Shown: in pieces, positions 35,388-46,079 of the stretch
Position numbering within the stretch: the first letter of the stretch is position 1
Layout of the letters: every line of letters starts with the position of its first letter
Assembly (NCBI RefSeq): GCF_016801865.2
Contig: NC_068937.1
Coordinates: 113,623,068 to 113,687,067 of the forward strand
Source: Culex pipiens pallens
Taxonomy: Eukaryota > Arthropoda > Insecta > Diptera > Culicidae
Length of the DNA stretch: 64,000 nt
Direction of reading: 5' to 3'
Position numbers and translations under genes: made by a program
The notes under the pieces: generated by a model
The model's input: the letters and a program-made list of their open reading frames with translations, nothing else
Told to the model about the DNA's origin: nothing
The model's database searches: none

Positions 35388-37474
35388 TCAGAACGCTGAC
35401 TCCAGCAATTCTCGATTCAAACGGATTATCATTAGATTGTCAACGGTCTCGCTGGACATATTACTCCTTGACGCAGTAAGCTCGTGTACTAATCCAGAAA
35501 AAGCTCTTTCTACTGGCACTGAGGTTGGCGCTGCACAAAGGGCAACTTTAGAAATTTCATACAGTAATGGTTTTTTATTCCTCGACACTGTAGAACATCT
35601 GAATCAACCAGCTGTCTAGGCTTAGTACACAGGCCATGAAGGTCTTGTTGAAGTTTTGCCTCAGTAACAGGAGGAGCAGTTGATTCTTGCTGACAATCTT
35701 CAAGAATGAATTTGTCCATATCTGACAAATTCGGTTGGTCTAAGACCCTCTCGTTGTTCGAGTCATGAGCTTTGTTGAGCTGCATTATTCTCCAAGTTGC
35801 GAGCAAGTGATCCTGTGGGTACATTATTGTTTTTAACTCATTTGATTAAAATTTTGTATATGTTTACTTACGATTGCTTGTTGCTTTTGTGCCGTTGTAA
35901 AGTACGGCGTATTTAAAAAATTAAAGCGTGGATCCATAAATAATCCGGCGACAAATGCATTGTTTTCAAATAGCTTGTCCTTACGCTCTTTGAGAGCTAC
36001 TAGTAATGCGGCAGCAACTCGGTTTTCTTTGGCGATCGAATTTAGAGCGCGGCGAGTTTCGATCCAATAATAGTTAAACATATCTCCGACAGTTAACTGG
36101 GGTTTCTGGAGGTTCTTCAAAAGTACCGTAATAGGTTTGAATGCTTCAGAATAATTTTTTGCGAAATCGATTAAATTTCTGTCCACAATAAAAGAACGAT
36201 CTACGGCGTGCAGCTCTGGTTCTAGTTCTAGCAAGCAAATTACAGATTCTAACATAGTAGCCGTCGTGCCCCACCTTGTGTCGCAATCCAACACCGGCAA
36301 TGGGATCGAATTAAGTTTGAAGATTGGGCGAAACACGACCGCTTTGGTTTTTCGAACTAATGCTCGAATTAGTTTAAGTTCTGCTTCGCAATTGAGCCGT
36401 TTAACTGCATCCTTTATGGCTAGATTGACGGTGTGCGCAGAGCACCGCATGACTTGTAAACAGCTATTAGGAATTGGCTGATTGATCAGATTTTCATCGA
36501 TTTCTGCCTCCTTTTCTCCTAAAAGATTGTTTTATTTTGTTATTTTTTTATTGAACTTTAAATGAAACTTTCTAACTTACCATAACCGGCAAGCATTATA
36601 TCGGCTTCCTCAATCTCGCCGTTGTTAGATATATTCAAATCTTGAATGAGCTTGCGTAACTGATCTTTTTGATGATCTGTTAGAAGTTCCCCAGCGTTTA
36701 CTATATTGTTCGCGTTGTCAATGCCAAGTGTGTATATTTGAAAAATGTCACGATCGTATACAGCGAGAACTAGGCTAATTTCGTCAGCGATATTGATCGC
36801 AGTATGACGATTTGTCAATGGAACCATTCCAAGTACACGATGAATCATTTTACCGTTGTCGATAAACTGAGCTGTGACTCCAAGTATACTATGCCCGAAC
36901 CGGCTGGCCAGGTCTGCTGATATCGTAAACATTCGTCCTCTTAGCTCAGATGATATCGTTCCACGAATAAAAGAAGCTGCCTCGTCGATCCAGTCGACAA
37001 CATTAGATCTGTTTGCAGTTACACTGGCTTGAACTTGTGAACCCAACTGCATTCTACGAAATCCAGAGCCTTCGAAGAAGCGAAACGAAACTCCGTCAAG
37101 AGCCATCATCTCTACTCATGAAAGTTTGTACTCTTCATTCCGGCTTCTTTTTCTTGATGAAATGGCTTCGGAAACACGCTTCTGGGCAGAGGGTGCCTTG
37201 TTCGCCTTTTTAGAATCAGTATCTGGGATTTTGTATTTGTCCGCAAGCTCTTTATGTATTCCTGTACAGACAAACAAAACTTAACTATTATAATATTACT
37301 CCAAGAGTAAGATTAAAGAACAAACTTACTTATGATATGCCGTTCCTTGTTATACTTTTTGTTGCCCAATAAAACTTTTTTGCACATTTTGCACTGCGCG
37401 TTTTTATTATTCACAACGATGAAAAAGGTGTTCACGTTGAATAAGGGTTTAGGATCATTAAAAGATGTCGTCAT
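35388..37474 (-). pseudogene. hAT-family transposase, four exons, one stop and one frameshift
   Basis: Exon 1 (37330-37474) and exon 2 (36581-37261) join across GTAAGT..TACAG and complete a BED finger: CKMC, then H-x4-H spanning the junction. Exon 3 (35872-36518) carries the mid-transposase region, including LDCDTRWG and GLFMDPRFNFL. Exon 4 (35388-35812) carries the C-terminal dimerisation motif SVPVERAFSGL followed by IIRLN. All donors read GTAAGT. An in-frame TGA at 37116-37118 separates the BED region from the catalytic part, and a one-base shift falls at a T6 run (35571-35576) before the dimerisation motif. Either could also be a sequencing error. The full enzyme would act in the nucleus on the GCTCACG-rich ends. 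Confidence 0.88.
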
Positions 37475-38679
37475 TTTATAATACCACAATATGATAACTA
37501 ATGCAAGAAAATAAGGAGGATGTACTGCTATGTCAACTGTGCCAATTCTATAACTCAAATCAAGCACTTAGAACGGTGGTTCCCAAGCTATAGCTGATTA
37601 GTTTCCAAGTAATATTTACAATCTTAAAAGTATTTGTTTCAATCTTTTCTGGAAATTTTCTTTATAAGAAGCAATATACTTAAATTAAATATTATCGATA
37701 AATATCCTTCTTTGCCTTTGCAGAATATACACATTTAGTTTTTTGAATTTCTTATTCGAAAAATGTTCATATTTAAATAAAACGTAAATTTCGATTCGCC
37801 GACCAAATCCATTATATACGATCGGTGCCTTCGTAAACCTTTCAAGTTTTTATCTTTAAACATACTTTACAAACTTATTGATGTCCACAAATCGATGGCC
37901 GTGTGATCTATTGTCTTTTGTTCTTCTGTTTGTTTTTGCGAAAAAGTTCCAGTTAAAAAAATAAATGTAATTTTTTTATTCAATATTTTGTTAATTAGTG
38001 TATAACACTACTTTTGGATTTAAATTAATTTCGAAGCAAAATCCATAATTTAGCTATCACCATAAAACATTTTGGAACCACTGTTTATAGATCTGTTTGC
38101 TGCAATAAAATCGGCGTGTTCGAGATGGTCCAACAATTGTCTTAAGCAAGCTACGTCGATGCTGTCAAGAAGAGCCGAACAAAAAGGTACTGTTAACTGG
38201 CGTGATATTGATAACACGGGGTAACTTAACTGAGTTTGCAACAACCGCCAAACTCAAAGTTCGGTATTATAAATACTAAATTGCTATTTTTTGGCATATT
38301 TTGCGAGTGAGCATCAATTGCTAATTTGTTAATCTACAACATTAAAAAAATATCATTTTATATCATGCAGCAAACGTAGTGGCCAACTTTCTTTCAAGAT
38401 AACCCCGGGCTTTCAATGTCACCTTAATTTACGATAGACGGATTACTTTTGTTTGTTTGACCACTTCCTTATTTGTTTTCGCTGCCTGAAACTTCATTTC
38501 AAACGCGTAGCTGCAACAACACGAAAAACAACTACCTACTTTTGCTCACTAGCTCACGTGAGCGCAAAATGCTCCGGTGAGCGTGAGCGAGCACGAGCTA
38601 CCTGATAAAAACTCACGCTCCAGCTGGAGCGAGCGCACCTTCCGTGAGCGCTCGCTCATTCGCAACCCTGCTCGAAATT

Positions 38680-39224
38680 TAAAATTATTTTTCCCGTACC
38701 AACTTCCGACTTTTCTTCCGAAAAATAATAATAAATAAAACAGCGTTTTAGTTGCTTGCCAAAAATATATATTGATTTGCTTATTCAATTATCATAGTTT
38801 TCCAAAGGATAAAACATCTCTCAAGATGCGATCTCTCGCAGCCCCTTAAATTTTGTGTAAGTTTTTTTTATTAATAGCAATTTTCTTCACAGCAGCATGT
38901 TTTCCTACCTTCGTTTGAGTGAGGCGCACTTTCTCTCATTATTTTGTAATTAGTGATTACTTATTAGTATTTCTAGTAGGGAATTTGAGTTTTCTATGTT
39001 GTTACAATATTCGTTACACCTGAGCTTCATCAGCATCAGAGGGTTCTCACACTTTTCTTTTAGGGTTAATGTTACGTGTTTTAAGAAAAGGATTTTTGTT
39101 TTGCTAAATAATACAGGGTGTCGTTTAATCTACATTGCTAAGCTTCCTATCTGCCAGGTGTGTTATTAATTACGGAAATTAACACGTGAATGTGTGGTAT
39201 TTTTTTTATTCAGAAATATACAGC
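38680..39224. other. Spacer 3' of TMEM63; no gene
   Basis: AT-rich, with no coding frame. It may include the distal 3' flank of TMEM63. Confidence 0.4.
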
Positions 39225-39230
39225 TTTATT
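39225..39230 (-). terminator. Probable TMEM63 polyadenylation signal
   Basis: TTTATT on + is AATAAA on -, about 300 bp after the TMEM63 stop. A second copy at 39205-39210 is an alternative. Confidence 0.45.
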
Positions 39231-39526
39231 CCACTACGAACCTTTGGAAATCTCCTATTGTTTATAATACCATCCTTCTCTTGCCCTTGAAGACTCGATC
39301 CACCCAATTAACACAGCTAATTGCTTTCTTTTGGTGATGCACTCGCTAAATGTTACGTAAAATTAGGACGAATAATTTAAACTTGTCGCGTCGTAGCCGC
39401 TACATGATAAAAATTGTTTAATCATAGTATAAAAAAAAACAAAATAGAAAATCACATTGTTCGACACAACAAAAACGGGCGCGCTCAGAATGTAAAAAAA
39501 ACAGAGAGAGAGAGAGTTGAAGAAGC

Positions 39527-41761
39527 TTACGCCGTGACACTCCGGCCGGCATCGTTCATCACAATGTCCATGGTGGTGTCGGAGCCGTAGCTCAGATGGG
39601 ACGGACTGTCGGACACGATCCGCCGGTTGATGAGCACGTCGGCCACGTAGATCGGGGCGGCCCCCTCGGTCTCTACGATGCTCAGCGGCTTCGTGGTGCA
39701 CTTTTTGATGGGGGACATGAAGGTGAACATGACGAGCGTTACGACGAGGGCCGTAATGAGGACCACCGCGCGGACGTTGAGTCTTCCCTCGCGGACACCG
39801 GCCAGGGCGGCCATAATCGAGAGCAGCAGGATGACGGAGAACTTGGTCATAGTGACGGCGGTGCTGTGGATCTTGCCGCCGCTGCCCTGGCTTATCATGT
39901 TGGACGGTGCGAACGCGAAGAACAGGTTGTGTTTGTCTACAAAATGCTTCAGCAGGATGTATGTCATCGCGAAGGGCATGATGAGCGGACAGGCCAGACT
40001 GTAGACGGTGCTCATGGTGAAGACCATCACCATCCAGGCGTAGTGGATTCCGAACGGGAACGTGATCAGGATCGACTTGCGAATGTGGGGCGTTTCGGCG
40101 CGTGACTTGGCCGTCGCCAGCTTCCAGATGTAGCAGATGAGGTCGGGGAATCGGATCAGCTCCAGCGCGGTACCGATGAACGCCGCCGTGATGATGTAAT
40201 TGACGAAGAAGGCTCCCTTGTCCGGCAGAAAGATGCACTGCCATCGGTACGTTTCGTTGTTGTTCTTGATGGTCCACTCGAGGAACGCCTCGGCGCTGGT
40301 GAGTCCGAGCGAGGGCAGAATCAAGATCATAAACAGCAAATAGCCGAACGTTTTGGTCATGATGACGTAGTTCTGGCGCGATCGTGTCCAGTGGGACAGC
40401 CACGTGTCCGAGTACGCCACGATCACGGGCATCAGCGCCGACAGGGACCACAGCAGCAGCGTTGGCAGGAACTCCGACACCAGCGGACTAATCTTGCTGA
40501 TCTGGGACGTGGTGTTCTTGGTTAGCGAAAAGGTATCCAACATGTTGACGATAATCACCGGCGTCGTGAGGAAAAACAGGAACAAAAACAGCACCAAATT
40601 GACGGTGATCCACTTGCAGTACCACTGGGCCGTGTCCACGCTCAGGTGTTCCCAGAAAATATCGGACGGAGCGGGTGCGAACGACAGGTCCCAGTCGCGG
40701 TACGTGCCCGGCTTAAAGTGCAGAATCACGTGCTGTGCCTCGTGGGCCGAATTCAGCGTGATAAAGGCAATGCCCAGCGGTTCGTTCAACGCCGATGCTC
40801 GCAGCCGCGAAACTTGACCCGCAAGTCGCGCTTCCTCGTCCTTGTAGTACTCCAGTGCGTCCACAGTTTCACAGCTCCAGCACGAAAGCTTAGCCTGCAG
40901 CGGTTCCCGGTCCCGGTTCCGGTGCACCTCGCAGTAAATCCGCGCATCCACGATCCGCTCGTACTCCTCGGCGGCCTTGATCAAACTGTTGATATTGTAC
41001 GCCAGCTGGATGTCGTCGATGCCCACGTCCGGAAACAGCTGCTGCACGTACGTCCGGATCGCATTCTTGTCGCAATCCGGCTGGGCCACATTCGTAGCCA
41101 TCACCGTCCGCGTCGGGGCCGTCTTGAACGCGTTCCTCCCCGAGGCCCTCCTCATTATCAGCACCACCATCGGCACGTAAGCAATCGCAAAGAACACGTG
41201 CACCCACATCACTCCCCCGTCCGGCTCCAGGTTCGAAATGGTCGTGTGTCCAAACGAATTCCTGTCCCCGATCAACTCCCCGGAAAAATTGATCGGCAAA
41301 ATGATCACAATCGAAATAAACGTCATGATCGACATCACCAGCATCAGATGCCGCTGAAACGACAGATAGTGGACCGCGTCCGGACCGCTGTGCGTCAGAA
41401 TCTGCTCCCTCGTAAGCCTCCAGGTGGCCAAAATCCACGAAAAGAACCCACGGTCGATGCTCAAACTGGCGTCGCTCGACTCCGCCCCCAGCTGCCCTCC
41501 CACATTCCCGTGGGCGTAAAACAGCTGCGTCCAGCGTTTATTTTCCCCATGACTGTTAACCAGCGCCAACCGGCCGTAATCCCAGGCCTGCTGCCGGAGC
41601 AACGTAAACAGCATGATCAGAAAGAACCACGAAATCACGTTCAGCAGCAGCGTCTCCGGGATGCCTTCGTACAGATTTAGCAGCAGTTTGGTTTTGTTGA
41701 CCACGTTGCACGTGTCCCGGTCTGGGACCAGCAGCCCGGCGAAGGTGTCGTTCATGTCCAT
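39527..41761 (-). CDS. Tmem63: CSC1-like/TMEM63 mechanically gated cation channel
   Basis: One uninterrupted coding exon of 744 residues, close to animal TMEM63 length. It forms osmo- and mechanosensitive cation channels in plasma and endolysosomal membranes. Order: an N-terminal transmembrane domain (helices near residues 38-58, 140-162 and 190-210), a cytosolic domain rich in charged residues (about 215-385) with a Cys pair SCWSC, then a long multi-helix pore domain. That domain includes FLFLFFLTTPVIIVNMLD, FLPTLLLWSLSALMPVIVAY and FPFGIHYAWMVMVFTMSTVY. The first ATG (context CACACCATGG) is chosen; the in-frame Met3 is the alternative. It lies antisense within TSNAX intron 1. The stop overlaps a GTAAGC, so an alternative splice to another 3' end is conceivable. 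Confidence 0.95.
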   Translation of the reverse strand: MDMNDTFAGLLVPDRDTCNVVNKTKLLLNLYEGIPETLLLNVISWFFLIMLFTLLRQQAWDYGRLALVNSHGENKRWTQLFYAHGNVGGQLGAESSDASLSIDRGFFSWILATWRLTREQILTHSGPDAVHYLSFQRHLMLVMSIMTFISIVIILPINFSGELIGDRNSFGHTTISNLEPDGGVMWVHVFFAIAYVPMVVLIMRRASGRNAFKTAPTRTVMATNVAQPDCDKNAIRTYVQQLFPDVGIDDIQLAYNINSLIKAAEEYERIVDARIYCEVHRNRDREPLQAKLSCWSCETVDALEYYKDEEARLAGQVSRLRASALNEPLGIAFITLNSAHEAQHVILHFKPGTYRDWDLSFAPAPSDIFWEHLSVDTAQWYCKWITVNLVLFLFLFFLTTPVIIVNMLDTFSLTKNTTSQISKISPLVSEFLPTLLLWSLSALMPVIVAYSDTWLSHWTRSRQNYVIMTKTFGYLLFMILILPSLGLTSAEAFLEWTIKNNNETYRWQCIFLPDKGAFFVNYIITAAFIGTALELIRFPDLICYIWKLATAKSRAETPHIRKSILITFPFGIHYAWMVMVFTMSTVYSLACPLIMPFAMTYILLKHFVDKHNLFFAFAPSNMISQGSGGKIHSTAVTMTKFSVILLLSIMAALAGVREGRLNVRAVVLITALVVTLVMFTFMSPIKKCTTKPLSIVETEGAAPIYVADVLINRRIVSDSPSHLSYGSDTTMDIVMNDAGRSVTA

Positions 41762-41814
41762 GGTGTGGAAGTTGGGACAGCTGCTACACGGAGATCATAC
41801 GAGGTGGAGTGTCC
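41762..41814 (-). promoter_or_regulatory. TMEM63 5' UTR part with intron acceptor
   Basis: On - the sequence TTATGCTTACAG|GACACTCC places an acceptor at 41814/41815, leaving a 53-bp leader before the ATG. It implies an upstream non-coding exon, for which 45437 onward is the best candidate. Confidence 0.6.
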
Positions 41815-42222
41815 TGTAAGCATAAGAAGGGAAGAGAAAACAAAGTTGAATTAAATTTTATAAGATCCCAATTATAAGCTTGAGTTGTTGTGATAGAACC
41901 TGTCGCTCTTGATTTGAAATTTGAATTAGATTCAACCTGCAATATTTGTGCTTTTTGGTTCTTGCCATTGTTGAACCCCTCGAGGATTTTATGATTTTTC
42001 AAACTACTCATCAGATTTAATTCAATTGTAGGGAAAATTCTCGTACGTTTGACAGGTTAAGCACTCGCTCCTAACTCCATCCAATTTGCTGATTTTCACT
42101 ATTTAAACAACTAATTTTGCAAAACTTTTGATAGAAACTTGCTTGCTCACTTCTTATTGAGCTATTTATCACTCGATTTCAGCTGAAAACGCTTTTAATG
42201 AGCTGTAATTGAATGTCAAAGT

Positions 42223-43369
42223 GAGCAATTCTCTACCAAAACCGGAAATGGATTTTATTTGTATTTTTTGATTTGGCTCAAACTTTGTGGGGGCCATCCC
42301 TATGACCAAATAAGCTCTTTTGTGTCATTGGTTCACCCATACAAGTCTCCATACAATTTTGGCTGCTGTCCATACAAAAATGGTATGTAAATATTCAAAC
42401 AGCTGTAACTTTTGAGTGAATTTACTGATCCATTTGGTGTCTTCGGCAAAGTTGTAGGTATTGTTGAGGACTTTTGAGAAAAAATAGGTACACGGAAAAA
42501 AAAAATGCAGATTTTTTAATCAACTTTTTTTTTCACGAAAACTCAATTTCCCAAAATACGTATTTTTTGATTTTCGAGATTTTTTTATATGTTTTAGGGG
42601 ACAAAAATCCGCAACTTTTGAGCCATAGAGAAACATGGTCAAAAATCTGCCGCCGAGTTATGAATTTTTGAAAAAAATGTGATTTTTGGAAAAAATCGAA
42701 GTTTTATGCAAAAACAAGTTTGACATTATTTTTTAATGCAAAATTGAATATGCAATCGAAAAGTTTGTTATTTGCAGTTGTACGATTTTTAAAAATAGTG
42801 ACCATGAGTGACCATTTCTAAAAATATAAGCTTAGAAAATTTGCTATAAAATTGTCTAAGAGACATTGAAGATTGGACCTCGGGTTGCTGAGATAGAGCC
42901 GCTTTAAGAAAAAAATAATGTCAAACTTGTTTTTGCAGATTTTTTGACCATGTTTCTCTATAGCTCAAAAGTTGCGGATTTTTATCCCCTAAAACATATC
43001 AAAAAATCTCGAAAATCAAAAAATACTTATTTTGGGAAATTGAGTTTTAGTGAAAAAAAAGTTGATTAAAAAACCTGCAATTTTTTTTCGGTGTGCCTAT
43101 TTTTTCTCAAAGGTTCTCAACAATACCCACAACTTTGCCCAAGATACCAAATTGATCAGAAAATTCACTCAAAAGTTACAGCTGTTTGAATATTTACATA
43201 CCATTTTTGTATGGACAGCAGCCAAAATTGTATGGAGACTTGTATGGGTGAACCAATGACGCAAAATAGCTTATTTGGTCATAGGGAAGGCCCCCACAAA
43301 GTTTGAGTCAAATAAAAAAAAAACAAAAAAAAAATGGTCGGAATCGGCCGATTTCGTAGAGAGTTGCTC
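42223..43369. mobile_element. Family A foldback element, copy 5 (most complete)
   Basis: Ends GAGCAATTCTCTACC and (complement) GAGCAACTCTCTACG are flanked by AAGT (42219-42222 and 43370-43373). The halves mirror each other (GTGTCTTCGGCAAAGTTGTA versus ACAACTTTGCCCAAGATACC). 1147 bp, no ORF. It lies in the presumed 5' UTR intron of TMEM63. Confidence 0.85.
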
Positions 43370-43438
43370 AAGTGCTGATATGGTAACATTAGAGGCACGA
43401 TAGAATTAGATGCTTTTCCCCTAGTTCGTGTTTCAATA

Positions 43439-43951
43439 CAGTCCAGCCTCGATCATCTGATGGATTGTATGGGACCTTAGATAATCGAATCATGAACAAA
43501 TTTAAACCCAATTTTAATTTTTGCTTTTTGGGTGTTTTAAGAACCGCCTTGAGTCAGGGGTAGTCAAAAAAACACAAAAAGCAAAAAATTAAAATTTGTT
43601 TTATAGGACCTTTTCAAAAAAACTCTGGAAATGCATGTTTTAAATATTTCATCACCGCCATTTTGGCCATCATCTTTTAAAATACGTCACGCAGTTTGGG
43701 GGTGTGGGGAGTCGATGTCTGTGATACATTCCATTTTTTTTTTAAATGTGTATGGAAGTTTTGTTAGGAGGGGCGGTGGGGGGCAAAAATAAAAATAACA
43801 TTTTTTGCGTTACGTAATAAAAGAACGCTCCCTAAGGGTTTCATAATGAGGCTCGACAATCAAAAATAAGACAAAGAATTAAAAATCCGTTATTAGATTA
43901 TCCGAAATATTTTCTTCCGAGTAAAACAATCGGATAATCGAGTCTGGATTG
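43439..43951. mobile_element. Tigger/pogo-like MITE, copy 2
   Basis: TA then CAGTCCAGCCTCGATCATCT at the left, and CGGATAATCGAGTCTGGATTG at the right (read in two parts). The centre contains a half copy of the AGGTCCTATAA MITE (43600-43630), apparently nested. There is no transposase. Confidence 0.75.
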
Positions 43952-43974
43952 GACAGCGATTGTCTAGTTGACAA

Positions 43975-44640
43975 AATAGTTAAATTTAGGTAAATTTGAT
44001 TAAAATTAGTTGAATTTGCTTGAATTTACTTAATTGTTGTTAATTTTAGTAAAATTTTGTTTTTGGATAAATTTAGCAAAATTTTAAAAAAATGAGTAAA
44101 ATTTAAATAAATTTAATTAAATTTAGTAAAATTTTAATAAATTTAGTCAAATTATTTATTTTTGAATTTAGTTAAATGTTGGTACACAGAAAAAAATGAT
44201 GGTAATATTCATCAGGAAATGGTGACAGATTTTGTGTCAAAAAAAAAATGATTAATTTTACCCCAGAAAATGATGAATTTTCATCAGTTTTTGATGAATA
44301 TTAATCAGGTTCAAATTTTTACATATTTTTTATGTAATATTACTCAAAAAAAAGAGGTAATATTCAACCTACCAAATTTTAACATTCCAAAATTCAATTT
44401 TTTTTTCTGTGTAATTTTAGTAAAATTTTGTTTGTGGATAAATTTAACATAATTTAAAAAAAAAATAGTAAAATTTTAATGATTTGAGTTAAATTTGGTG
44501 AAATTTTATTAAATTTAGTTAAATTAGGTAAATTTTGTTACATTTAGTTAAACTTGGTGAAACTTATTTAAATTTAACTAAATTTAGTTGAATTTAGCTG
44601 AATTTAGTTAAATTTAGTTAAATTTAGTTGACATTAGTCT
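43975..44640. repeat. Degenerate TTAAATTTAG simple repeat
   Basis: Irregular repeats of AAATTTAGTTAAATTT-like words on both sides of a nested MITE (44185-44411). The array must predate that insertion. Confidence 0.7.
44185..44411. mobile_element. CACAGAAAAAAA MITE with TA duplication
   Basis: TA|CACAGAAAAAAATGATGG at the left and TTTTTTTTCTGTG|TA at the right. 227 bp with ATTCATCA/TGATGAAT words inside. The size and TA target fit a mariner-type MITE. Confidence 0.75.
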
Positions 44641-44699
44641 AGGAGGGGGGGTCTGAGATTTCTGAAAAAGTGTTCACGAGGCTTATGGATGGTACCTTA

Positions 44700-45190
44700 T
44701 TTGCATTGAGAAAATTATGAAACATAGAGAATGTTAAAATAATTTTAATAACCAACATTTTCATGATTACATCAAATTAACTTTTCTTAATTTAAAAAAT
44801 TTGAAGAAACCTTTTTTTAAGGTGCTTTGAACACTTCGCTATTACAATGGGTTGATTTTTATTGCTCTTAAAGTTCTGAAAATCACTGAAAAATATCTAC
44901 GGCACATCCTGAAATGAAGCTTGTAACTTCGAGAGAACCAGATAACAGAAATAATCCGTGAAAAATAAATATATCTCATGCAACAAATTTTTATGGAAAA
45001 CTTATTCCACAAAATGTTTGATAATCCAGAAAAAAATTAATTGAGTTATGTTCTGTGATAGAGCAAAATATTTTCGCGGATTTTTATTTATTTTTTATTT
45101 TCTGATAACAAGCTGCGCTTGTGTGGCATCGTGTCCCATTCGAGATAACAGTAATTTTTGTGAGTGCGATATCAGAAAAAGTTAACTCAT
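44700..45190. other. No gene seen
   Basis: AT-rich intronic DNA without a coding frame or recognised repeat. Confidence 0.4.
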
Positions 45191-45192
45191 TT

Positions 45193-45378
45193 TTAACACA
45201 AACTTTCTACACCAAACAAATCTTCGGGATCGGTTTTCCACAAGTTTTCCCTTGCTAATTCGTCGACTGCAATGATGATGGAACCTGGGCCAATTCCAAA
45301 CATTGATCCATTAGAGGAAACACCGATAAATAATGCAAACCAAGCAGCATATCGTATTCCCTCGTGGCACCGCACAAC
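45193..45378 (-). CDS. Candidate coding exon, family unknown
   Basis: On - an acceptor (GTGATTTAG, ending 45379) opens a 61-codon frame to a stop. It reads hydrophobic first (IRYAAWFALFIGVSSNGSMF) and then acidic (ENLWKTDPEDLFGVES), with balanced codon use. A donor 58 bp upstream (CGCT|GTGAGT at 45436) pairs with the acceptor as a normal short intron, but the exon before it has a stop in this frame and no start. It may therefore be a 5' UTR piece of TMEM63, a decayed exon or a short protein starting at the internal Met. Not recognised. Confidence 0.35.
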   Translation of the reverse strand, partial: VVRCHEGIRYAAWFALFIGVSSNGSMFGIGPGSIIIAVDELARENLWKTDPEDLFGVESLC

Positions 45379-45436
45379 CTAAATCACAACCCTTTGGCTA
45401 GTCTGAGGAATTTTATTCACACAAATCATCACTCAC

Positions 45437-46075
45437 AGCGTTCAATCGTCGTCACCCTATTGTTTCCGGGTCAAGGTTCAACCGCAAACAAAAACATATC
45501 CCTCACGCAATAAAAATCGCACCACTTCCGCTCGATCCAAAACTTCAAATTTCTTCGCGTTTCAAATTTCGAGAGCCAAATTGATAACGCGCGAAAGCGC
45601 TGCAGCCGACTCGTGTATCGCGCACAGGTGGGAGACCGCGATGATGACTCACAATCTTCTTTTCTTTGCCTCTTTTACTACAAACAGCCAACGTTGGCAG
45701 TCGATGACGTCACCGTGTGTTGGAATTGTGAGTGGTTTTTTTGGAGCCAAGAGTACTTAGCGCTAAAATTTGAACTTAGTTAACACCTTCATAACACTAC
45801 AAACTAAAAGATCAGAACAAAAACTAAACTTTCCTTTCACTCAAGTGAGATCGTATTGTTTGATGGCGAAAGGTCGTCACCGTATTTGTCCTCGTCTTGT
45901 CTTGTTGTCCAGACTTTGCCGCCATACAAATACTTGGTAAAATTATGTGCGCCATCGGCATCAGAGCCGCGACGGACATGCCTGCTTGATTTGATTTACC
46001 TCAAATTGAATTGAGTCTAATCTCGCGTTTACTGTATACACACACACACACGCGCAGCATTACAAAGAGTTGAGT
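45437..46075 (-). promoter_or_regulatory. Probable TMEM63 promoter and first non-coding exon
   Basis: A non-repetitive, CpG-containing region ends on - in a consensus donor (AACGCT|GTGAGT). It includes TGATGACTCAC, GATGACGTCAC (CRE/AP-1-like) and a (CA)n stretch at about 46040. It is the only GC-rich upstream island on this strand before the TMEM63 leader acceptor at 41815. The assignment is positional inference. Confidence 0.4.
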
Positions 46076-46079
46076 TGTA

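Larger units (their letters stand above)
32701..38670 (-). mobile_element. hAT element, 6.0 kb, with degenerate transposase
   Basis: Ends CAGTGTTGCG (left) and, complemented, CAGGGTTGCG (right) are flanked by CTCGAAATT (32692-32700 and 38671-38679); eight of these nine bases fit the hAT duplication length. Both subterminal regions (32710-32885 and 38540-38660) are packed with GCTCACG/CGTGAGC motifs. It encodes a BED-finger hAT transposase on - (37474 to 35388) and a second, unrelated frame pair at 33711-34329. It was probably autonomous once. Confidence 0.92.

Noticed and set aside
39363..40451. 362-codon frame on - and 344-codon frame on + (40646-41680)
   Set aside because: Arg/His/Pro-rich out-of-frame and antisense readings of the GC-rich TMEM63 exon. 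The 744-codon frame has the transmembrane pattern and family match.
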